Origin: Oxobacter pfennigii
GTDB taxonomy: Bacteria > Bacillota > Clostridia > Clostridiales > Oxobacteraceae
DNA length: 64,000 nucleotides
Direction of reading: 5' to 3'
Assembly (NCBI RefSeq): GCF_001317355.1
Contig: NZ_LKET01000016.1
Coordinates: 62,001 to 126,000 of the forward strand
A program made the translations under genes and the position numbers. The notes beneath the pieces were generated by a model that made no database searches, was not told where the DNA came from, and saw nothing but the letters and a program-made list of their open reading frames with translations. The stretch's first letter is position 1. Each line of letters starts with the position of its first letter. This document shows positions 51,028-60,174 of this stretch, piece by piece.

Positions 51028-52641
51028 ATGCCGGAGCAAAACAACACATTTTTAGAAGAAGTAAGCAGAAGAAGGACTTTTGCGATTATTTCCCACCCGG
51101 ATGCAGGAAAAACAACACTGACAGAAAAATTATTGCTGTATGGCGGAGCCATAAGGCTGGCAGGAACGGTAAAAGCCAGGAAGGCACAAAAATACGCCAC
51201 ATCAGACTGGATGGAAATTGAAAAACAAAGAGGCATATCCGTTACATCCAGCGTACTTCAGTTTGAATATAACGGATACTGTATAAATATACTTGACACA
51301 CCGGGGCATCAGGACTTCAGTGAGGACACCTACAGAACTCTGGTAGCAGCCGACAGTGCGGTAATGGTTATCGACGCTGCAAAAGGCGTTGAGGCACAGA
51401 CTAAAAAGCTTTTCAAGGTGTGTAAAATGAGAGGAATCCCAATATTCACCTTTGTTAACAAGCTGGACAGAGCAGGGAAGGATCCTTTTGAACTAATGGA
51501 AGAGATCGAAAAAGTCCTGGGAATACAGTCATATCCCATAAACTGGCCTATAGGCACCGACGGAAATTTCAAAGGTGTATACAATAGAAAGCTTGCACAA
51601 ATTGAAGTATTCGGAGGGGGAGACCATGGCCGGGCAACTGTTGAATCCACTGTGGGAAGCACCGAGGATGAAATATTCAAAGAACTGTTAGGTGATCATT
51701 TATACGGAAAGCTTTGCGATGATATTGAGCTTTTAGATATGGCAGGAGATGAATTCGATATAAAAAGGGTCCATAACGGAGAATTGACCCCCATGTTTTT
51801 CGGAAGCGCCATTACAAATTTCGGCGTGGAGCCATTTTTGAATGAATTTCTGGAAATGACTACATTGCCTATGCCGAGGACTACAGATGCAGGGGATGTA
51901 TATCCTGACAATGAGAATTTTTCGGCCTTTATTTTTAAAATACAGGCAAATATGAACCCGGCTCACCGCGACAGGATAGCTTTTATGAGGATATGCTCGG
52001 GTAAATTCCAAAAAGGCATGGAAGTAAATCATGTCCAGGCAGGAAAGATGGTTAAATTAGCACAGCCTCAGCAATTTTTAGCCCAGGACAGGGTAATTGT
52101 TGACGAAGCCTATCCCGGAGATATAATAGGCATATTCGATCCAGGGATTTTCAATTTAGGTGATACATTATGCCAAAAGCCGCCTTATTTTAAATATCAG
52201 GGCATACCTGTATTTCCACCAGAGCATTTTGCCAGGGTGTATTCAGCTGATACCATGAAGCGCAAGCAGTTTATAAAGGGTGTCAGCCAATTATCCGAGG
52301 AAGGCACCATACAGGTATTTAAGCAGACGGATATAGGCAGAGAAGAGCTTATTATAGGGGTTGTAGGCATGCTTCAGCTGGAAGTTCTGGAATACCGCCT
52401 GAAGAATGAATATGGTGTGGATATAAGAATCCAAAACCTGCCCTATAAATTCATAAGATGGGCGGACTATAAAGATTCAGATATATCAAAGCTCTATATC
52501 TCCAGTGACAGCATGATAGCCCGCGATAAAAACGAAGACCTGGTTGTGCTATTTGTCTACGAATGGGGCATACAGAGATTTGTGGAAGGAAATAAAGGCA
52601 TAAATCTTCTTGAAATGTCTCAAAGCATAAATGAATTTTAA
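51028..52641 (+). CDS. prfC: Peptide chain release factor 3
   Basis: 537 residues, translational GTPase. G1 is HPDAGKTT at about 23-30, G2 RGISVTSS, G3 DTPGHQDF and G4 FVNKLDR. The RF3 branch is shown by MEIEKQRGIS and the C-terminal YKFIRWADYKD. It releases RF1/RF2 from the ribosome after termination. ATG 51028 follows AAAGAGGAAA. It is a single gene with its own terminator. Confidence 0.96.
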   Translation: MPEQNNTFLEEVSRRRTFAIISHPDAGKTTLTEKLLLYGGAIRLAGTVKARKAQKYATSDWMEIEKQRGISVTSSVLQFEYNGYCINILDTPGHQDFSEDTYRTLVAADSAVMVIDAAKGVEAQTKKLFKVCKMRGIPIFTFVNKLDRAGKDPFELMEEIEKVLGIQSYPINWPIGTDGNFKGVYNRKLAQIEVFGGGDHGRATVESTVGSTEDEIFKELLGDHLYGKLCDDIELLDMAGDEFDIKRVHNGELTPMFFGSAITNFGVEPFLNEFLEMTTLPMPRTTDAGDVYPDNENFSAFIFKIQANMNPAHRDRIAFMRICSGKFQKGMEVNHVQAGKMVKLAQPQQFLAQDRVIVDEAYPGDIIGIFDPGIFNLGDTLCQKPPYFKYQGIPVFPPEHFARVYSADTMKRKQFIKGVSQLSEEGTIQVFKQTDIGREELIIGVVGMLQLEVLEYRLKNEYGVDIRIQNLPYKFIRWADYKDSDISKLYISSDSMIARDKNEDLVVLFVYEWGIQRFVEGNKGINLLEMSQSINEF

Positions 52642-52649
52642 TTGAGCTA

Positions 52650-52685
52650 AAAAGCAGGCTCCTTCATAGGTATAGCCTGCTTTTA
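52650..52685 (+). terminator. Terminator of prfC
   Basis: AAAAGCAGGCT pairs perfectly with AGCCTGCTTTT around a 13-base loop; the right arm ends in TTTT. Confidence 0.88.
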
Positions 52686-53073
52686 CATGCATTTTTTGCG
52701 TGTCACGCGGGTAAAATAATATTGGAATTTAGTATAATCAAGCAAATTATCAAAATATTTTGAGTATATCGACAAAAGCACTTCACTACTGTTAAAAAAT
52801 ATGATAAATTATATTTATTGTTTATATACTTTGTTCAACAAAAAAATTGCCCAGTAATGATTTGAGGGTTTTAGTTTTTGATGCCTTTCATAATATTGTG
52901 AGGAAGAGATATTTTGAAGGTAAATACAGCATTATTTGCAGCACTATTTACAGCAGTATCATTGTATAAGTCTTAAATTAAACCCATACGGAACAGGTCG
53001 TTATCAGGCATTTTTTTGTTTGAATAAAGTATTTTAAGCATAAATGTAACACAACTAGAAGGGAGAATTTTAA
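52686..53073. other. Leader region of the NSS transporter
   Basis: About 390 bases. A 20-codon frame (TTG 52915, peptide MKVNTALFAALFTAVSLYKS) has GAGGAAGAG upstream and might be a small hydrophobic or leader peptide. No riboswitch family is recognised. Confidence 0.4.
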
Positions 53074-54651
53074 ATGTCAGAGGACAGAAAGAACTGGGGG
53101 AGCAAAGTAGGCCTGGTTCTCGCTATGGCAGGAAATGCAGTAGGTTTGGGGAACTTTTGGAAATATCCTTACCTCCTTGGAAAACACGGCGGCGGAGCTT
53201 TCATGGTTCCTTATTTTGCAGCATTATTAATTATAGGTATTCCTCTTATGATGGTGGAATGGAACCTTGGCCGCTATGGCGGAAAGTATGGCCACGGCAC
53301 ATTGGGGCCAATGATTTATCTGCAGGCCAGAGAAGGTATAAGCCCCAAGGCGGCAGCTTTAATGGGAGCCCTTGCCGGAATGATGGCTTTTGCCGTTACT
53401 ATTTTGGTAAATTCTTATTATAACCATGTTATAGGCTGGACTTTAGGATATGCGGTCCTTTCCATTACGGGAGGTTATATGAATGCAGGGGATACCGGAG
53501 CATTCTTTGCAAGCTATATACAAAATCCGGGATACATATTTATATTCTGGCTGCTATCTGTTGCCTTCCTTGCTTTTGCCGTTATGAAGGGCATCCAGAA
53601 GGGAATTGAGGCATGGGCCAAAATAATGATGCCTATAATCTATTTATTCGGATTCATACTTATTATAAGGACATTAACCCTTGGTGCACCGGTAAAGCCA
53701 GACTGGAATCCAATTGCAGGCTTGAACTTTATCTGGACCCCAAGATGGTCTGAATTGAGCTGGACAGGAGCCCTTGCGGCAGCAGGGCAAATATTTTTTA
53801 CATTATCATTGGGCATGGGTATAATCGCAAATTATGCATCTTATCTTAAACCTGATGATGATATAATTTTATCGGGTATAACCACTGTTTCTTTAAATGA
53901 GTTTGCCGAAGTAATTTTGGGAGGTACCATAGCAGTCCCTATAGCATATACATTTTTAGGCACCGAGGGCTTGAAATCAGGAGTAGGACTTTCCTTTATA
54001 GCTCTTCCAAATATATTTAAGTCCATGGCAGGAGGCCAGTTCTTCGGTGCTTTATGGTTCTTTATACTCTTCTTTGCAGGATTTACATCTGCAATAGCCA
54101 TGTACAATTATCTTGTTGCGCTTTTGGAAGAGGAAATGGGAATAGTAAGAAACAAGGCATCTTTTGTGGTCTTCGCCCTCTATTTCGTTGTGGGGCTTCC
54201 GGTAGGATTGGAGCCTATACTTACCAAGACTGCAGATCTGGCTTATTTCACTGAAATAGACAACTGGGTGGGAACTTATCTTTTGGTAGTATTAGGTTTG
54301 ATTGAAGCTATAGCAGCCGGATGGTTCATGAGAGGCAAGGCGTATGATGAGATGAACAAGGGAAGCTACTGGAAGGTACCTTCTTGGTTCTTCAAGGTAT
54401 TTGTACAATTCCTTACGCCGGTTTCAATCATAATACTTTTGATATTCTCAACTAAAGATTATATAAATGCCGGATACTTTAAATTAGTGCCCAGCTTTGT
54501 TGAAAGCACTCCAATACTGATACCCTGGGTTCAGGGAGCAAGGTTGGTTATAATTTTTATATTCATAATCGGATTTATCCAGGCCTATAGCACCATAAAA
54601 AGAAAATATGGCCAGGAGCTGGCGACAGGAAAAATTGTTGTCAGAGCATAA
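53074..54651 (+). CDS. Neurotransmitter:sodium symporter (NSS/SNF) family transporter
   Basis: 525 residues, about 12 membrane helices. The N-terminus has the NSS sodium/substrate site in TM1: AMAGNAVGLGNFWKYPYLL (the usual GNxxRFP is GNFWKYP here), then GGGAFMVPYF. The family moves amino acids with sodium. The small 32-residue gene directly downstream resembles MetS, the partner of the methionine/alanine importer MetP, so a hydrophobic amino acid is a reasonable guess. ATG 53074 follows AGAAGGGAG. Confidence 0.93.
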   Translation: MSEDRKNWGSKVGLVLAMAGNAVGLGNFWKYPYLLGKHGGGAFMVPYFAALLIIGIPLMMVEWNLGRYGGKYGHGTLGPMIYLQAREGISPKAAALMGALAGMMAFAVTILVNSYYNHVIGWTLGYAVLSITGGYMNAGDTGAFFASYIQNPGYIFIFWLLSVAFLAFAVMKGIQKGIEAWAKIMMPIIYLFGFILIIRTLTLGAPVKPDWNPIAGLNFIWTPRWSELSWTGALAAAGQIFFTLSLGMGIIANYASYLKPDDDIILSGITTVSLNEFAEVILGGTIAVPIAYTFLGTEGLKSGVGLSFIALPNIFKSMAGGQFFGALWFFILFFAGFTSAIAMYNYLVALLEEEMGIVRNKASFVVFALYFVVGLPVGLEPILTKTADLAYFTEIDNWVGTYLLVVLGLIEAIAAGWFMRGKAYDEMNKGSYWKVPSWFFKVFVQFLTPVSIIILLIFSTKDYINAGYFKLVPSFVESTPILIPWVQGARLVIIFIFIIGFIQAYSTIKRKYGQELATGKIVVRA

Positions 54652-54663
54652 GGAGGGAATTGT

Positions 54664-54762
54664 ATGTCAGCGGGAGCTGTAGGCTTTATGGCCTTTGCAT
54701 GGGTATTGATAATAGGTGCATCAATTTTTACTCTTTCATCATTGGTTAAGCATTCTAAGTAG
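54664..54762 (+). CDS. MetS-like small subunit of the NSS transporter
   Basis: 32 residues, ATG 54664 with TAAGGAGGG upstream, where the NSS stop codon is part of that site. It is a single membrane helix: MSAGAVGFMAFAWVLIIG followed by ASIFTLSSLVKHSK. Small NSS-partner proteins of this size and place are known (MetS). Too short for most gene finders. Probably needed for full transport activity, which is inference from the family. Confidence 0.85.
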   Translation: MSAGAVGFMAFAWVLIIGASIFTLSSLVKHSK

Positions 54763-54769
54763 ATGTAAT

Positions 54770-54974
54770 GGGGCTGTCGCATTTGAAACAACGTAAATGA
54801 GTATTTGTAAGAGTTCTCTGCAAGTTCTTGGTGACTCTGCCGCAGAAAATACTTAGAATTTTAGATTGTTTGAACGAAGTGAGTTATCAAAATTCTTGTA
54901 TTTTCAAGGCAGGGAACCTTAGAGCTTGCAGAACTCGAGCATAGCGAATGCAGTGTTTCAAATGTGACAGCCCC
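54770..54974. repeat. Long imperfect hairpin repeat, copy B
   Basis: 205 bases with terminal inverted repeats GGGGCTGTCGCATTTGAAAC and GTTTCAAATGTGACAGCCCC (one mismatch). Its reverse complement aligns with copy A at 12015-12211 over nearly all its length (shared TCGAGTTCTGCAAG, CCCTGCCTTGAAAAT, CAAGAATTTTGATAACTC, TCAAACAATCTAAAATTCTA). It has no gene, so it is probably a MITE-like non-autonomous element. Confidence 0.88.
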
Positions 54975-54992
54975 ATTTTCGGAGGTGTATAT

Positions 54993-55670
54993 ATGAATAA
55001 AAGCTTAATCTTAATATTGGATGATATATTAGGAAAGCTTGAAAAGACAGAAAACAGCAAGATGCCAAAGGCAACACTGAAAGATGAAATAGCTTTTCTG
55101 AAGAATGAATATTCTAATACGGATATATCGGAGCATCATAAAGAAATATATGACAGCATGGTAAAAAAGGGTAAGGAGCTTATAAGGGGAGGAAGTTTAA
55201 AGGATGCAAAAAAACTGCGATATTATCTTAATTATTTACATGCCGCGCTTTATGACTTAAGGGGAAATCTGAAGCCTTTGAATTGGCTGGTAAGAGGATA
55301 TCTTTTATCCTGTGCATTATTTGTCGCTCTTTCTCCCCAGTATCTTGGACCGGCGGTACCTCTAATACTTCTTGTTCCTATTTACATGGGATTAAAGGGG
55401 ATAAAAAGAAGAAGCAAGACAGGACTTATGTATGGATTGTCTGCAATGCCCATGGCCCTTTTAACTTCGGTTATGGTTCTGAAATTCGAAGTCATGGACC
55501 ATCACAGGGATTTAGGAGGTCATATATTATCCCGCGCCCAGGATATAGGAAGGTCATTTGAGTTTACTCAAAACTTGATGATTGCTGTAATACTTTTAAG
55601 TATCATTATGCTTATAAGCTCAATATTTACTATTACAATAGGAACAAAGCACAGAAGAATGTTCATATAA
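54993..55670 (+). CDS. Hypothetical membrane protein
   Basis: 225 residues from ATG 54993, which has GGAGGTG 5 bases upstream; a longer frame from 54948 would start inside the repeat and is rejected. An N-terminal cytoplasmic helical part of about 95 residues (LKDEIAFLKNEYSN) is followed by four hydrophobic helices (LLSCALFVALSPQYLGPA onwards). No family motif is recognised. It lies between repeat copy B and a tandem hairpin repeat. Confidence 0.75.
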   Translation: MNKSLILILDDILGKLEKTENSKMPKATLKDEIAFLKNEYSNTDISEHHKEIYDSMVKKGKELIRGGSLKDAKKLRYYLNYLHAALYDLRGNLKPLNWLVRGYLLSCALFVALSPQYLGPAVPLILLVPIYMGLKGIKRRSKTGLMYGLSAMPMALLTSVMVLKFEVMDHHRDLGGHILSRAQDIGRSFEFTQNLMIAVILLSIIMLISSIFTITIGTKHRRMFI

Positions 55671-55792
55671 TAAGAACCCCACCCGCCGTAGCAATCATAG
55701 ATTGCTGGCGGGTCCCGGGAACCTTGTGTTACACAATAAGAACCCATCATCATATAGCAACATAGATTGCTGGCGGGTCCCGGGAACCTTGT
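55667..55792. repeat. Tandem pair of hairpin repeats
   Basis: Two direct copies (55667-55727 and 55732-55792) share AATAAGAACCC and CATAGATTGCTGGCGGGTCCCGGGAACCTTGT, given here as CATAGATTGCTGGCGG plus GTCCCGGGAACCTTGT. In copy 1, CCCGCCGTAGCAATC pairs with GATTGCTGGCGGG; in copy 2 the left arm has decayed. Confidence 0.8.
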
Positions 55793-55802
55793 TACTTCGT
55801 AA

Positions 55803-55834
55803 TGAAAAACAGCCTGAAGTTAATTTCAGGCTGT
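55803..55834 (-). terminator. Terminator of the asd-dapA-dapB operon
   Basis: ACAGCCTGAA/TTCAGGCTGT arms; on the minus strand TTTTTC follows. The dapB stop codon lies inside the stem. Confidence 0.88.
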
Positions 55835-56593
55835 AGCATTTGAAACTACATCGCTCATGTTATATAATCCGGGGTCTTTATCGTATAGGAATTTTACCGC
55901 TCTTATGGCACCAACGGCAAATACATCCCGGGATAGTGCCGAGTGGTTTATTTCAATAACTTCTCCCGCACCGGCAAATATCACCGAATGGTCTCCTACG
56001 ATATTTCCGCCTCTAATGGCATGTATCCCCAGTTCCTGAAAAGTTCTTTTACCAGTCTTTGAATGCCTGCCATATACATATTCCTTTTTCTCCTTCAAGG
56101 CACTGTTGATGGAATCTGCAATGGCTAAAGCCGTACCGCTGGGAGAATCCATCTTTTGATTATGGTGCTTCTCTATTATCTCTATGTCAAAGTTTTCCTC
56201 TAAAGCCTTTGCAGCCTGCTTAACCAGGCTTAACAAAAGATTTACACCAAGGGACATATTGGCGGAAGTCAATATAGCCACTTTTTCCGATGCTGATTTA
56301 ATGTTTTCCTTATCTTCAGGGCTGTGACCCGTTGTGCATATTACCATTGGAATTCTATTTTCCATTCCGTATGCCAATAGTATAGGCAAGCCCTTTGGAT
56401 TTGAAAAATCCACTATTACATCTGTTTTTTCATTTACCGCATTTAAGGTGGGATAAACGAGATAATCGTTAATAAACTTGTCAGGAGTGGTATCCACACC
56501 TGCAGCTATGGTTATACCCTCATCATCTTTAACCATCCCTGATACCACCTGGCCCATTCTTCCGTTACACCCGTTCAATAATATCCTTATCAT
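55826..56593 (-). CDS. dapB: 4-hydroxy-tetrahydrodipicolinate reductase
   Basis: 255 residues. N-terminal Rossmann loop ILLNGCNGRMGQ, VDFSNP, and the signature EIIEKHHNQKMDSPSGTA with the catalytic His-His and Lys; GNIVGDHSVIFAG follows. It reduces the product of DapA in lysine/diaminopimelate synthesis, which also feeds dipicolinate for spores. ATG 56593 has GGGGTGAT upstream, which overlaps the dapA stop. Confidence 0.97.
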   Translation of the reverse strand: MIRILLNGCNGRMGQVVSGMVKDDEGITIAAGVDTTPDKFINDYLVYPTLNAVNEKTDVIVDFSNPKGLPILLAYGMENRIPMVICTTGHSPEDKENIKSASEKVAILTSANMSLGVNLLLSLVKQAAKALEENFDIEIIEKHHNQKMDSPSGTALAIADSINSALKEKKEYVYGRHSKTGKRTFQELGIHAIRGGNIVGDHSVIFAGAGEVIEINHSALSRDVFAVGAIRAVKFLYDKDPGLYNMSDVVSNATA

Positions 56594-56599
56594 TTATAA

Positions 56600-57487
56600 T
56601 CACCCCTGGATGCTGATTCCGTAAGCTATCATTTCCTTCTTTAATATTTCAAGATTCTTTTCCGACATATTTACAAGGGGAAGTCTTAATTCACCTACAT
56701 TTTTACCCATGAGGTTAAGTGCCTCTTTTACCGGTATGGGGTTTGTTTCTATGAACAATGCCTTAATAACATCAAACATCTTAAGCTGTAAGTCTAATGA
56801 GCCTTTTAAGTCACCTTCGAAGTATTTTGCCACCATATCATGAGTGTCTTTTGGCAGGATATTTGCAACTACGGATATTACGCCCTTTCCTCCGATAGAA
56901 AGTATGGGCACAATCTGGTCATCGTTTCCCGAATATATGTCAAGCTTATCGCCGCAAAGCTGTGCAATTCTTGTTATCTGAACTATATCGGAGCTGGCTT
57001 CCTTTACGGCAGCTATATTTGGAACTTTTGTAAGTTCATACAATGTCTCCGGAAGTATGTTCAAGCCCGTACGGGAAGGAACATTGTATATTATTATGGG
57101 CTTTGTAACTTCCTTTGCTATTGCTTTGAAGTGTTCAATACAGCCTCGCTGAGTTGTCTTGTTGTAGTAGGGGGTTATGACCAAAAGCCCGTCCGCACCA
57201 TTTTCGTCCGCCCATTTGCTCATTTCAACGGAAGCTTTTGTGTTGTTTGTGCCGGTACCTGCAATAACAGGTATTCTTTTATTTATAACATCTATTGTGA
57301 ATTTTATTGCTGCTTTTCTTTCATCCAAGCTCATGGTGGAGGCTTCGCCTGTAGTACCGCATACTATTATGGCGTCAGTCTTCTCGGCTACATGCCATTC
57401 CAAAAGCTCTTCTAATTTTTTAAAGTCAACTCCATCTTCGGTAAAAGGGGTTATTATGGCTACTCCGGAGCCTGTAAAAAGACTCAT
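56600..57487 (-). CDS. dapA: 4-hydroxy-tetrahydrodipicolinate synthase
   Basis: 295 residues from ATG 57487 (AAAGGATGG upstream; a longer frame from 57505 has none). TIM-barrel aldolase: [19 protein letters not shown] with the relay Tyr, [10 protein letters not shown], and the Schiff-base Lys in [10 protein letters not shown]. It condenses pyruvate with aspartate semialdehyde supplied by asd. It sits 25 bases after asd and 6 bases before dapB. Confidence 0.97.
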   Translation of the reverse strand: MSLFTGSGVAIITPFTEDGVDFKKLEELLEWHVAEKTDAIIVCGTTGEASTMSLDERKAAIKFTIDVINKRIPVIAGTGTNNTKASVEMSKWADENGADGLLVITPYYNKTTQRGCIEHFKAIAKEVTKPIIIYNVPSRTGLNILPETLYELTKVPNIAAVKEASSDIVQITRIAQLCGDKLDIYSGNDDQIVPILSIGGKGVISVVANILPKDTHDMVAKYFEGDLKGSLDLQLKMFDVIKALFIETNPIPVKEALNLMGKNVGELRLPLVNMSEKNLEILKKEMIAYGISIQG

Positions 57488-57512
57488 AATTATCCATCCT
57501 TTCAATTTATAT

Positions 57513-58502
57513 CTATTTATTTAAGAAAAGCTGGGCTATCTGAACTGCGTTTGTTGCAGCTCCTTTTCTTATGTTGTCTGCAACTACCCACATGTTCAAA
57601 CCGTAGTCTAAGCTTTCATCCCTTCTAATCCTGCCCACATATACTTCGTCTTTATCTGCAGTGTATAAAGGCATTGGGTATTCATTCTTTTCAGGGTCAT
57701 CCTGAAGAACAATTCCAGGACTCCTCTTTAAAAGCTCTTTAACTTCATTAACTGAAAAGTCTTTATTGAATTCAACGTTTATGGATTCGCTGTGGCTATA
57801 GAATACAGGAACCCTTACAGTTGTTGCCGTTATCCTTAAGCTATCATCGTGAAGGATTTTCTTGGTTTCATTTACCATTTTCATTTCTTCTTTTGTATAT
57901 CCGTTTTCTAAGAAGCTGTCTATATGAGGCAGGCAGTTTCCTGCTATTGGATACAAGAATTTCTTTGGCGCATCGCCTTTGTAGCCGCCCTCTAAATCAG
58001 AATATCCCGAAACTCCGGCACCTGATACTGACTGATATGTTGAATAAACAATCCTTTTTATTCCGTAGGCATCGTGAAGGGGTTTTAATGCCACAACTGC
58101 CTGTATTGTCGAGCAGTTGGGGTTTGCTATTATTCCCTTGTTCCAGTTTATATCCTCTGGGTTTACTTCGGGAACTACCAAAGGAACACTTTCATCCATC
58201 CTCCAGGCACTGCTGTTATCTATTACTACAGTTCCCTTTGAAGCAGCAATGGGCGCAAACTGAAGGCTTGTGGAGCCGCCTGCAGAAAACAGTGCTATAT
58301 CAATACCTCTGTCAAAGGAGGTCTCGGTTAATTCCTCCACTGTGTATTCCTTGCCGCAGTATACTATTTTCTGACCGGCAGATTTCTTTGATGAAAACAT
58401 GTACAGATTTTCTATGGGGAAATCCCTTTCCTCCAAAACCTGAAGCATCTTTCTTCCTACCATTCCTGTTGCTCCTACTACGGCAACATTAGCTTTTTTC
58501 AT
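57513..58502 (-). CDS. asd: Aspartate-semialdehyde dehydrogenase
   Basis: 329 residues. NADP loop [15 protein letters not shown] at the N-terminus, catalytic Cys in [21 protein letters not shown] and the later [12 protein letters not shown] with the active-site His. It makes aspartate semialdehyde, the branch point to lysine and threonine. ATG 58502 follows GAGGAGGTAAGG. It is the first gene of the operon behind a lysine riboswitch; thrB lies elsewhere in the window. Confidence 0.97.
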   Translation of the reverse strand: MKKANVAVVGATGMVGRKMLQVLEERDFPIENLYMFSSKKSAGQKIVYCGKEYTVEELTETSFDRGIDIALFSAGGSTSLQFAPIAASKGTVVIDNSSAWRMDESVPLVVPEVNPEDINWNKGIIANPNCSTIQAVVALKPLHDAYGIKRIVYSTYQSVSGAGVSGYSDLEGGYKGDAPKKFLYPIAGNCLPHIDSFLENGYTKEEMKMVNETKKILHDDSLRITATTVRVPVFYSHSESINVEFNKDFSVNEVKELLKRSPGIVLQDDPEKNEYPMPLYTADKDEVYVGRIRRDESLDYGLNMWVVADNIRKGAATNAVQIAQLFLNK

Positions 58503-58560
58503 TTTCTTCCTTACCTCCTCTATATAATAACGAAATATTGATCCAGTGAACTTATTTTAA

Positions 58561-58700
58561 AGACAGTAGAACATTGCGGAAAGTCTGTGTACCTGTTAAC
58601 GAAGGGGCAGGTAAGCATAAGTCATTGTTTGAGCGTCAGCGAGTTATGACTTATGCCCTGGTTCTACAGGTACTAGGACTTGCAGCGGTTCGAATGTCTT
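58561..58700. repeat. Hairpin element C in the asd leader
   Basis: Reading the minus strand, GCATAAGTCA pairs exactly with TGACTTATGC and GTACCTGT with ACAGGTAC, around a loop TAACTCGCTGACGCTCAAAC. That loop matches the loop of repeat copy A except at two positions (TAACTCGCTCATGCTCAAAC), although the arms are different. It lies between the lysine riboswitch platform and the asd start. Confidence 0.75.
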
Positions 58701-58733
58701 TATAATAAGTTTCTAAAATAAAAGACAACTAAA

Positions 58734-58748
58734 GGTGTACAATACACC
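58734..58748 (-). terminator. Possible lysine riboswitch terminator
   Basis: On the minus strand GGTGTA TTG TACACC is followed by TTTAGTTGTCTTTTATTTT. The T run is broken, so this is a tentative expression platform. Confidence 0.4.
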
Positions 58749-58799
58749 CATAGCTGCCGTATAAATGCTATGAATATATGCACCTCATATCCCTAAAGC

Positions 58800-58985
58800 A
58801 AGATAGCTCTCCACATATAATTTAAGGGAAACCATATGTGACAGTCCCGTACCTCTTTGATACAGGCCCAGCATACAGACAGGCATTCTGAATGCTTCGG
58901 CGGTTATCCTTTCATATAATTTCAACGGCTGCCGGCCTCCATTATATTACTCATATTTTCCGCGCCTCTACCCCACCATCTATGA
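58800..58985 (-). ncRNA. Lysine riboswitch (L box)
   Basis: On the minus strand the conserved strings appear in order: AGAGGCGCGG (58969-58960), ATGAGTA, TGAAAGG, CGCCGAAG (58902-58895), GCTGGG, GGGACTGTCACA (around 58847-58836) and GGAGAGCTATC. These are the core of the L box seen in lysine synthesis and transport genes. It precedes asd-dapA-dapB, so lysine should reduce their expression. Confidence 0.93.
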
Positions 58986-59009
58986 TGAGGTACTTATTAA
59001 GTTTATGTT

Positions 59010-59039
59010 ATTATAACAAAAGCATACAAGGCATGTCAA
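59010..59039 (-). promoter_or_regulatory. Promoter of the asd operon
   Basis: On the minus strand TTGACA (59039-59034) and TATAAT (59015-59010) with an 18-base spacer, directly upstream of the lysine riboswitch. Confidence 0.88.
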
Positions 59040-59246
59040 CCTACTTTGACAAATATACCACAAAAAACAAAGGCACTAAGCTGCATAGTAAATGCTACCC
59101 TGGCCAATTAAAATAGTTCCATTTATTTTGACTTCTCACCAAAAAACAAAAGAAGTATTATATGAATGATACATTGATGATAGAATATATATAGATTTCG
59201 TCATAAAAGTATATAATCTACTAAGGAAAGAAATTGGTGAATAAAA

Positions 59247-60146
59247 ATGGAATTGATTAAAATAAACGGCAATACATATTATATCGATAATCCCACAAAT
59301 GTAGGCCTGTACATATATAAAAACAAATACTGTCTCATGATTGATACTGGATTAAATAATAACGTTGCTTCTAAAATTGACCAGATATTATCAAACAACG
59401 GAATAAAACCAAAATATATTGTAAACACTCACAACCACCCGGACCATTCCGGAGGCAATGCATATTTCAGGGAACATCATCCCGGCACAATTTTTTACAC
59501 ATCAGAGGATGAAAAGCTTTTTATAGAAAATGATTACATGTTTCACTCATATATATACGGCGCCTATCCTAATAAAGAGCTTCATAAAAGGAATGCCAAA
59601 TCCAAAGGAAGTTATATCGATAATATCTTGGATTGGGGTGTAAATAAAATAAATGATGAAAAGTTTGAGATAATAAGCCTTAAAGGCCATTCACAAGGGC
59701 AGATAGGAATATGCACTCCGGATAAGGTATGCTTTTTAGGGGACAGCATTTTCAGTGAAGATATTATTTCTAAATATTCCTTCCCTTTTCTCTTTGATAT
59801 AGAAGAACAGCTTAAGACCATTGAATGTATAGGTAATTTGGAATATGATTATTATATCTTAGGCCATGGTTCAAAAGCATACAGCAACGGGGAAATGAAG
59901 GATTTGGCCATAAAGAATAAACTGAATATAGAAAAGCATCTGACCGATATAAAGGAGCTTCTTAATCAGCCCCTGACAAAGGAAGAGCTTTTTGGTGAGA
60001 TATGCATTTTAAACAACATGAAGATAAGTTACAGAAGCTTTCACTTGTGCTTATCCTCTATGTCGGCATTTTTAGCATATCTGTACGATAAGGATACCAT
60101 CTCATATGAAATAGAAAATGGTAAACTATATTATTTTTTAGTATAA
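59247..60146 (+). CDS. MBL-fold metallo-hydrolase
   Basis: 299 residues. Metallo-beta-lactamase core: NTHNHPDHSGG near residue 61 (the HxHxDH motif), a metal His in SLKGHSQGQIG, an Asp in FLGDSIF and a final His in YILGHGSKA. The C-terminal 80 residues are helical and may guide substrate binding. The family covers thioesters, lactones and glyoxalase-like substrates, which cannot be told apart here. ATG 59247 follows TTGGTGA. It starts a run of plus-strand genes. Confidence 0.88.
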   Translation: MELIKINGNTYYIDNPTNVGLYIYKNKYCLMIDTGLNNNVASKIDQILSNNGIKPKYIVNTHNHPDHSGGNAYFREHHPGTIFYTSEDEKLFIENDYMFHSYIYGAYPNKELHKRNAKSKGSYIDNILDWGVNKINDEKFEIISLKGHSQGQIGICTPDKVCFLGDSIFSEDIISKYSFPFLFDIEEQLKTIECIGNLEYDYYILGHGSKAYSNGEMKDLAIKNKLNIEKHLTDIKELLNQPLTKEELFGEICILNNMKISYRSFHLCLSSMSAFLAYLYDKDTISYEIENGKLYYFLV

Positions 60147-60174
60147 TGTAAGATATGAAAGGAGTGTGATTCAA

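Noticed and set aside
54948-54992. Earlier start of the membrane protein inside repeat copy B
   Set aside because: No ribosome site; ATG 54993 has GGAGGTG at ideal distance.
58892-59116. Plus-strand frame over the lysine riboswitch and asd promoter
   Set aside because: The region is explained by a conserved minus-strand riboswitch and promoter; the frame has no ribosome site.
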